DNA of 64,000 bases from Chrysomallon squamiferum (Eukaryota > Mollusca > Gastropoda > Neomphalida > Peltospiridae), in NCBI GenBank assembly GCA_012295275.1, contig CM022666.1, positions 9,233,423 through 9,297,422 of the forward strand, read 5' to 3'. A program made the translations under genes and the position numbers. Below are positions 56,317-64,000 of the stretch, piece by piece. Numbering within the stretch: position 1 is the first letter of the stretch; each line of letters starts with the position of its first letter. The notes below the pieces were generated by a model that saw nothing but the letters and a program-made list of their open reading frames with translations, made no database searches and had not been told where the DNA came from.

Positions 56317-58159
56317 GTATGAGGTAAATGATGATATCTTGAAAAAAACTGTCATAAATAAAACATATATCTCTGAATACCACACCTGACAGTTGTTAAA
56401 AGAGATTATTATATTGGAATTGTTTTCAAAGGGATTCTTATGATATTTAAAAACAACAAATGTTAAAATGTTAAATGATTGTTGTATGAAAAGTAGTCTT
56501 AAAAAGAGTTTATCTCGGGAATTATTTTAAAGTAATTCTTGCAACCCTTAAAAGGGATTATTCCAGAGATTATTGATATGTGAACAGTAAAGTGTTAAAG
56601 TGATTTTTGTAATACTTAAAAACAAATAGCAGAGTATTAGATGGATTTTTTCACAAATTATCTGAAAGTGATTTCTTTGTAAACAAATGGGAAAGTAATT
56701 TACAGAAGGAATAAAATTGATTATTAATTTTCTAAATGAATTAAAAAAAAGTGTTGAAAGATTAGATCAGGAATTAAAGAAACTGTAATCAAGTTGTAAA
56801 AAAATTCTGTCATATGAACAGGATTTTATTTATATTAAAGTGAATACATCTGGAATTCTGTTTGAGAGATTAATGTGATTTTGAACTGACTTTTGTCAGT
56901 TGCATTAGTGAAATGTATCATATGACCTTAGTAAGGCATCTTGCCAGATACTGTCTAAATTCTTGCTTTAAACTTTTGTCCTGTTGTTGTAAGACCTGAT
57001 ACTATCACTACACCTGTGTGGGATTCATTCTTTTTTTTTCTTTGGTATTTTGTTATATTAACAGTACATTGTGTGTTATTACAGTTTAGTGCCTGGCTGT
57101 CTGACATTTGTTGAATTGTAAAATACATGTTACAGTTACATGTTTAATCTGATATTTGTCTGTGTGTGCTGTTGCAGTACTAAATATTGTGTAATTTATA
57201 TATTACAGTATGGGATTGTGTGTTATATTACCTGATATTTATCTCTGTATACTGTCCATTGTTTTGCTAGTTACTATATGTATGTGTTTTTGTGCGTAAG
57301 ATGTACATTTTTTTGGTTGGCAAAAAATAATAATAATAACTGAACTTTCACAGAATCCTCATTAAACTGTTTCCAGTTCAAGCCATTGTTTCATAAGTGA
57401 ATTTTTTTAAATGCACCCTTTTTTAACTTTCTTGTATGTTACATGTTCCATATAAAACTTCATTTGCTGTTAATTCAGTTGATCATTTTGTGAAGAAAAT
57501 GATTTGATTTTTTTTAACTTTTTCAACCTTGGATTCCAGTTACGTTTAATGTTATTGTAATAGAAATAAATTTAAAAATATACAAAATACCTGCCTAGTG
57601 TAATTATTTTTAATTTGTTTGTTTGTTTTTGTTCCTACTTGAAGATAATTTAGGTATATGCTACACAAATTACAGATTTTGTTTGAAACCTTTCTGATGT
57701 ATGAGTTCACTGGTATTACACAAGAATTAACTAATCGTCTGTTTTATGTATCTGTTGTATAATACAGATATCTGTTAAAGTTCTGTATGTGAGTATTAAA
57801 AAGCGTACCAGTTTTCTCACTCACTGGTCACACAGGATTTAGAAAACATTTGGAACATGGCTGTATAAACATTAAGTAAAAAGAAAAAACAGAATCCACT
57901 GAAATGGCCACATCAGAGGACAACCAGTAGTTGTGTAGATACAGTGTAAAACTTGTTATCTCACTACAAGTAGTGATAAAACAGTCTTTATCTTTGGTAG
58001 ACTCTACAATTAAGTTAACACATGATCTTTTGTGGAAGAAACAGTGTTTATGTAGTTCAAAAACATTGTTATCAGTGACAGACAGTGGAAGTAAGTTAAC
58101 AGATTATTAGGTTAAAAAAATATATATATTTCCCCCCCCCACATGATTTTTGTATTAGT

Positions 58160-58570
58160 AAAACATCATTATGACTGTCTGAAGTCATACACTGTCTGCT
58201 GTCATGTACTGGCCACTGTCTCATGTCATATGCTGGTAACTGTCTGAAGTCATTTAATGACCTCTCTGCTGTCATATACTTTTTGCAGTGGTATTCTGAC
58301 ATTTCTGCTGTCACATACTGACCTCTATCTGTTGCTGTATACTGACCACTGAGTAATGTATATTGACCTCAGTCTGCTGTCATATATTGACCACTGTCTG
58401 ATGTTATATGTTCACCACTCTCTATTTTCATATACTGACGAGTGTGTCTGGTGTCACATACTTACCACTGTCTACTGTCTGATAGTGGCCACAATTTAAT
58501 GTCTTAGTTACCACTGTGTTTCTGTTACTGACCATCGATTGATTTTCTGGTAGTGACCAGTATCAGAGGA
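58160..58570. repeat. Degenerate array, ACTGTCTGCTGTCATATACTG units
   Basis: A dozen or more copies of a roughly 20-35 bp unit (GACCACTGTCTGATGTCATA and variants) lie in LRCH intron 1. Confidence 0.8.
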
Positions 58571-58834
58571 AAATAAAAAGTGTAAAATGACACTGACATG
58601 TACTGATGTCTGTATGACATGAATAAACATTATTGATTGATTTGAACACTGCTATGGAAACATGTTAGAAACATGTATTGTTTAGTGGTCACCTTTAGCT
58701 GACCGACAAGTACTAATCCAGTGAGTTATGATAATTTTCTTTATTACAACTGCTGTAACTTCAGCCACTGTGATTGATGACTCTGACTGTTTATTTAACT
58801 ATTTGCAAATATCACAAGCTTGAAAATATATATT

Positions 58835-59035
58835 GTTTTCTTATTTTCAAAACTGTAGGATTTCTCTTATTCTTAAAAATGTAGATTTTTGTCTTATTCT
58901 CAAAACTAGTTTTTTCTTTTTCTCAAAACTGTAGATGTTTTTCTTTTCAAAAATACAATTTTTTTCTTTTTCTCTAAACTGTAGATGTTTCTCTTTTCAA
59001 AAATACATATATTTTTTCTTTTTCTCTAAATTGTA
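58835..59035. repeat. Degenerate array, CTCAAAACTGTAGATGTTTTTC units
   Basis: About seven T-rich units of 25-35 bp. The last two pairs form a near-identical 60-bp dimer. Confidence 0.75.
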
Positions 59036-61410
59036 GATTATTTTTCTGTAGTTCTTATTAATAATTAAAAATAATAATTTAAATGCAGATTTTGCACTGC
59101 TTAAAACAGTAAATTATTTTTCCACTATTTACTCTACAGTTTGAGCATTTATAATTTGTAAACATACATAGAAAAACAACAAGACACACACATACACACA
59201 TAAACAGAACTACACATAAAACTTCACATAAAAAAAATGCTGTTAGACACATATCTCAGAAATTGAATATAAATTCAAAATACCAAGAAGTTATCTGCTG
59301 GTTATTCTATATTTAGAAAACATTTAAGATACATTTTTAAGAGTGCAAATGACCTGCTGACTGTTGGAAATTATATTTATAAATTAAAAATGTCATATTT
59401 ATAAAGTCACAGAAACTGCAGAACAACTGTAATAGGAGATAATTTGTCATGTCTGAATCAACACTAAGATAACAGTTTGACTGAGTAACAAGTAATATGA
59501 GTATTATTGTGTAGTTTTATCTAAATGATATTAATGAAAATAAAAGGTATTTATATATATATATATATAGATAGATAGATAGATAGATGTAGATTTTTTT
59601 TTTTTTTTTTTTTTTCAATCTGAATTTCATATAAACAGACTTTCTGTATCCTTGGTAATTACAAGACTTTCTAAGAGTCCATTCTATCTAAATGAACATC
59701 CATGAAAGTGAATTTTACTTTTCATTTTATCTTTTTAATCATGAAATAACTTTCAGATTGAGTTTAATACAAAATCATCAAAGCAAATGCAAAATGGTTT
59801 TCTTTATCTAACACTGAATTTTTTAATTCACCTTCATTACATATTTCTGGTTGCCTGATTAGCAACAAGCTAGCTATTCATAACAGAAAGTACATAAATT
59901 TAGTGTGTTACTAAACTAGGTTCTAGCTCTAGTTTATTACCAAACCGTTCTAATTAAAGTAAGACTTTAAACTGCCTGGCACATTTTAACTTGATTAAAA
60001 GTATTTTAAATCATAATCCAGTTGCTAGATGATTAGATGAGTAAAGCTCTATGAACATGACATGAATCTTATACACCACTGTGTTAAAAGGATTTTATTC
60101 ATTCAAGCTCAGAACAAATTCTCTGAGTAATTAATTACTAATGCTTGAGATTGGACATCTGATTATAAGAAAGCTGTCATAGTTTATGTCAAATCAGTTT
60201 TTGTTTAGTTCTATCAGAATAAATGGTATCAATTCTTTTTTCTTTCTCTCATAAAAACTGTTTGCTTTTGGTGGGTTTTTTTTCATGTTATGAATTAAAA
60301 TTAAATATTTTTAGTATATTGTTTTTCTGTATGAAATAAACTTAATGAGCTTTTAATTTTGATCACCAGTCAGTGTTTTCTTTGGCATGCAAACTTTGTT
60401 GTGATTTTGATGTTTAGAAACAAATATGACACAGCATTTTTTATGTGGAAATCTCACTAATTAGTGTTTGAGAACAACATGAGTATAATTTATTTAAGTA
60501 CTGATACAAAAAGTGAAGATGGTATCATCTTATTCTCTCAAGTTTTAATCATTTGTTACATTTATTAGTTATTGAAATAATAAGAAAAAAGTAAAAACAA
60601 ACAAAGAACCCCATTTAAAATAAAAAATATTTAACTATTCTTCAGAAAAAAACACAGTTACATTTAGTTTTTATGTTATTCTATGTTTTCAAAAATCTTT
60701 TATGAAATTATGGATGTTGCCATTATTATATTCAGTCAGATCAAAAGTGAATTTAGAAATTTACCGATCACTTCTGTTGCCAATTTAGCTAAATAAAGGT
60801 GAAATGAAAGTTTTTAGTGAAGCATGTTTAACTAAACAAAGGGGAATGGGGGAGAAATGTTTGACAAAGGTGAAGAATCAATAAGAGTGTATAAAAGTCA
60901 AAGTTACTTGATTGTTTATCTTAATTAATTGGTCGTCCATCATCTCACATCTGCTCTGGATTGCAGCTTACATCTTGTTTGTGCCATCTCATTGGCTATT
61001 CAAAGAGACCAGTCTGGGGTATAGCCATTTACCATAAGTATGTTTATAATCTTTCAAACTGTATTTAAAATGTAATAAAAGAATTAAAAATTAAATTTTC
61101 ATTTTGTTACAAGATTTATATAATGTGTACACTTTAGAAAGTACATTTCTGCTTATAAAAAATGTGATATTTGTTCATAATGATATAAATGTATTTTAAC
61201 ATTTAAGAAAAATATGATTAGTAATTATTTTAAACATTTTCACAAAGACAGATGAGCTGTAGATGACTAATTTGTCAAATTTGTAGCTGTTCATTTTGAA
61301 ACTAATTGCCTCTGTGTGTTTTAAATTTTTAACATATTTTTGTTTAGGAAAAATGCAATTTCATTATATGAACTATTAAATACTTTTATTATTGTTGTTG
61401 TTGTTGTTGG

Positions 61411-61447
<37 letters not shown>

Positions 61448-61744
61448 GAAAAAAATAAGTAGAAATCTAGACAATTATAAAGTGTTTTTTTAAAACAGAT
61501 AACTAAATTTCACAGTTATTTTGTGATGTTTAAAACAAACACAACTTATTATTTATATTTTATATACACCAAGTAGAGACATGCATTGAAAATAGATCTT
61601 TAGCCATCTGCAAGATCAGCTACTGTGCTCTGTGTAAAGATGAATGACTGCTTTGTCTGGGTCAGCTGTTGGTCAGCTGTTGAATTATGCATGTAAGAAT
61701 TCTGATCATATTGTGCATGACTGATTGTGTGTGTTCAAGCAGAT

Positions 61745-61855
61745 AATTATAATCAACATTTTGTTTTAGAAAACCTCTCCAATTTATAGAAAATTATAAT
61801 CAACACTTTGTTTTAGAAAACCTTGTCAAGAATTTATAGAAAATTATATACAACA
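61745..61855. repeat. 55-bp tandem repeat, two and a half copies
   Basis: ATTATAATCAACACTTTGTT then TTAGAAAACC and AATTTATAGAAA is repeated with only small differences. Confidence 0.85.
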
Positions 61856-63579
61856 CTTAGTGTATCTTTGTAAATTTAAGTGTGTTTATCTTTTACTGAT
61901 TGTGTTCAAGGTAGCCAGCCAGTCTTAAAGAATTTTTTTACAGAAGTTTTCTAAAAACAAATTAATTAGTTTATTGACTATGTGATGTTGTTCTCACATT
62001 ACTTGGAGAAGAAAAGAAAATTCTGTTTTTAATCTTTACCAAAATAAGCATCTTCTTCCATCTCTTTAGGTCCTCCATTGAAAATCCATTGATTTTTTTC
62101 AATAGCCTTGTACATTTAGTATGAATCACCAAATTTCTAAAAAAAGTGTCTTATATTTTTTTGTGTTTTAGATGTTATTTTTATGATGAAATTTTAAACA
62201 AGACATAATATTTTATTATTTATCTATTACTTTTTTATTTATTTTTTATTTTCATTTTTTATTTTTTATTATGATATATATTTTTTTACTTTACTTTACC
62301 CTTTTATGTTTTTTATTTTTTATTATTTTTTTTTTAATTATTATATATCTATATATTTTTTGTTTTGTTTTGTAGTATTATGCACAGAATAACCTTGTAT
62401 GTTGTTACTTGATTTTATTGATGTGTTTATTAAAACATCTTTACACTGATGAACCCAGTAAAAGTGTTTAAGACATTGTGTGACAGTTATTGATCACACC
62501 AAAGTGAAATCTCTGTGATGGTGTGTGTAATAACCTAGAGATAGGTTTTATGTGTGTGTCAGCTGCAAACACCACTGATCAATGCCTGCTGTTGTACTGT
62601 TTAATGTGTAGATTTTGAGTTGCTCTTTCTTTTGTTACATAAATGCAAGATCTGATCTAGAACATTCCTACAAAAAGACATTTAAATGTTTAAACTACAT
62701 CCTTATTTATTCTTTTTTTTTAAACCTTTGTCTATGTAAATGAGCAGTTGTTAAGGTGTATAAAAATAAATATATATTAATTTTGATGTATACATTTATC
62801 TATGCTTTGTAATATTAACAGGGTATGTTTGTGTGTTTGTATGTCTGTGTGTGAGTATATTATGTATGTATGTATGTATGTTTATATTTTTATATGCTGT
62901 ATATGTTCTAAATTTGACAGAAAATAGTATTAATTTAAAATTCAATTCTTGTTCATTATTCAACAACAACAAAATGGTTTAAATTAGTTTGGCCATCAAC
63001 ATTGACTGAAGACAGCACTTTCACCTAATTCACTGTTTAGTGTCAGAGTTTCCAGCATGCCTGTTTTTCAGTAATTGAAAACTTTTCTTATCAGTTGGTC
63101 AGTAATAAACAAACTTCAGGTCTGGCATTGACCAATGAACACAGATGTTCTCAATCTGACCAGCACACTTCAGCATACAACAGTTTGTGTTTTATTCTTT
63201 ATTTAGGTAAACACTCAGCTAGGTTTTAATGAGTTTTTTTTATTTAGATAAACACTCTCAGTTGATCTCCATCCAAACAGAAATATTTATCAATAAGCTT
63301 ACATGTGCCTGGACTGGTTTTTGTAAACTTTTTTTTTTTTAATTGTGACCTGTAGGCAAAATAAGATTGTGTTAACATGTTGTTCATGCAGTCTGGTTAC
63401 AAGTAGGTTTTCCTGTGTATAGCAAAATACAGATGTAGGTCTGTTGTCAAGAATTTTCACAGTATCTTGTACACACGTGACTCAGTTAGAAGTTTAGTAA
63501 TATACTTTAGATTTTAGTAATTAGCAGAAGTTCACAAACATACACATGCTTAGACATGTATATATACATATATAATAAC

Positions 63580-63655
63580 ACAAACATACACACACAAACA
63601 TACACATATACAAACACACACATATAAAAACACACACACACACACATACACACAA
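63580..63655. repeat. Imperfect CA/CATA microsatellite
   Basis: CA and ACATA tracts alternate for about 75 bp; overlapping minus-strand Cys/Val ORFs are artefacts. Confidence 0.9.
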
Positions 63656-64000
63656 ACATCCTTAATAATTTGTACATACATATAAATAAACAGACACACC
63701 AGTACCCAGTCAGACATACTGTAGTAAGAGAAAAGTTGTTTTAAGACTACCAGTGTGATGATCTCACATCTGTCACCTAAAACTTGTGTTAAGTAAAAAC
63801 TGCTGATGCTTACACCCAACATGTTTCACTCTGTACAATACAAATGAAATTTCAATCACAATGAGTGTCTTGAATCCATTAAATTGAGAACTAAGCAGGT
63901 TGTGAAATTGGTATGAGAATACTTTTTTAAAACTTTTGTATTATACCCCATTATTTTTTAATATTGATTTTTCAGGATCAGTGGGTTTTGGGAGATAAAA

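Larger units (their letters stand above)
51339..64000 (+). other. First intron of LRCH, at least 12.7 kb, no LRR exon found
   Basis: I searched by eye for an exon beginning with a DLSRNRL-like repeat in the required phase and saw none, so the intron probably continues past the window. It holds poly-T tracts (53187-53216, 54319-54342, 59588-59616), GT and CA runs (54065-54084, 63590-63655), GATA repeats (59569-59588), ATT-type repeats (61390-61446), and the arrays listed separately. One open, splice-flanked stretch at 56141-56316 is noted as a weak exon candidate. Confidence 0.65.

Noticed and set aside
63950-64000. Possible LRCH exon 2 at the window edge after TTTTTCAG
   Set aside because: In the phase required by exon 1 the sequence reaches a stop within a few codons and does not resemble a leucine-rich repeat.

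Overview
The window is animal nuclear DNA. It is strongly AT-rich and full of microsatellites and short tandem arrays, and its genes are split into many exons with GT-AG introns. Four protein-coding genes are recognisable by homology: TRIP12 (E3 ubiquitin ligase), FBXO36 (F-box protein), a heparan sulfate 6-O-sulfotransferase (HS6ST) and the first exon of an LRCH-family gene. Single HS6ST-like and LRCH-like genes, exon phases matching vertebrates, and moderate introns suggest a bilaterian invertebrate. A lophotrochozoan such as a mollusc is my best guess, but nothing in the window proves a phylum.

Layout. 1-31252 (minus) is TRIP12. I could place 34 coding exons whose phases join without a break into 4962 nt (1654 codons), from the start codon to just before the HECT domain, which lies off the left edge. 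About 32.3-32.6 kb is its probable CpG-bearing promoter. 33-39 kb is repeat-rich intergenic DNA with two unassigned exon-like open stretches. 39137-41973 (minus) is complete FBXO36 (5 coding exons, 203 aa). 42756-46637 (plus) is complete HS6ST (2 coding exons, 400 aa), divergent from FBXO36 with 782 bp between start codons. 46.7-51.0 kb is intergenic. 51167-51338 (plus) is LRCH coding exon 1, and the remainder of the window fits its very long first intron.

Nothing indicates that the genes act in one pathway: ubiquitin ligation (TRIP12, FBXO36), Golgi glycan sulfation (HS6ST) and an LRR/calponin-homology scaffold (LRCH). The neighbourhood is informative for evolution. TRIP12-FBXO36 adjacency is shared with human, but with one gene flipped, and HS6ST/LRCH linkage recalls the vertebrate 2q/13q/Xq paralogon.

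The most unusual signal is that several TRIP12 exon-intron junctions sit at the edge of, or inside, degenerate tandem arrays whose units contain copies of the splice site and adjoining coding sequence. No tRNA, rRNA, CRISPR array or confidently identified transposon was seen. All exon boundaries were read by eye from splice consensus, phase and remembered family sequences.
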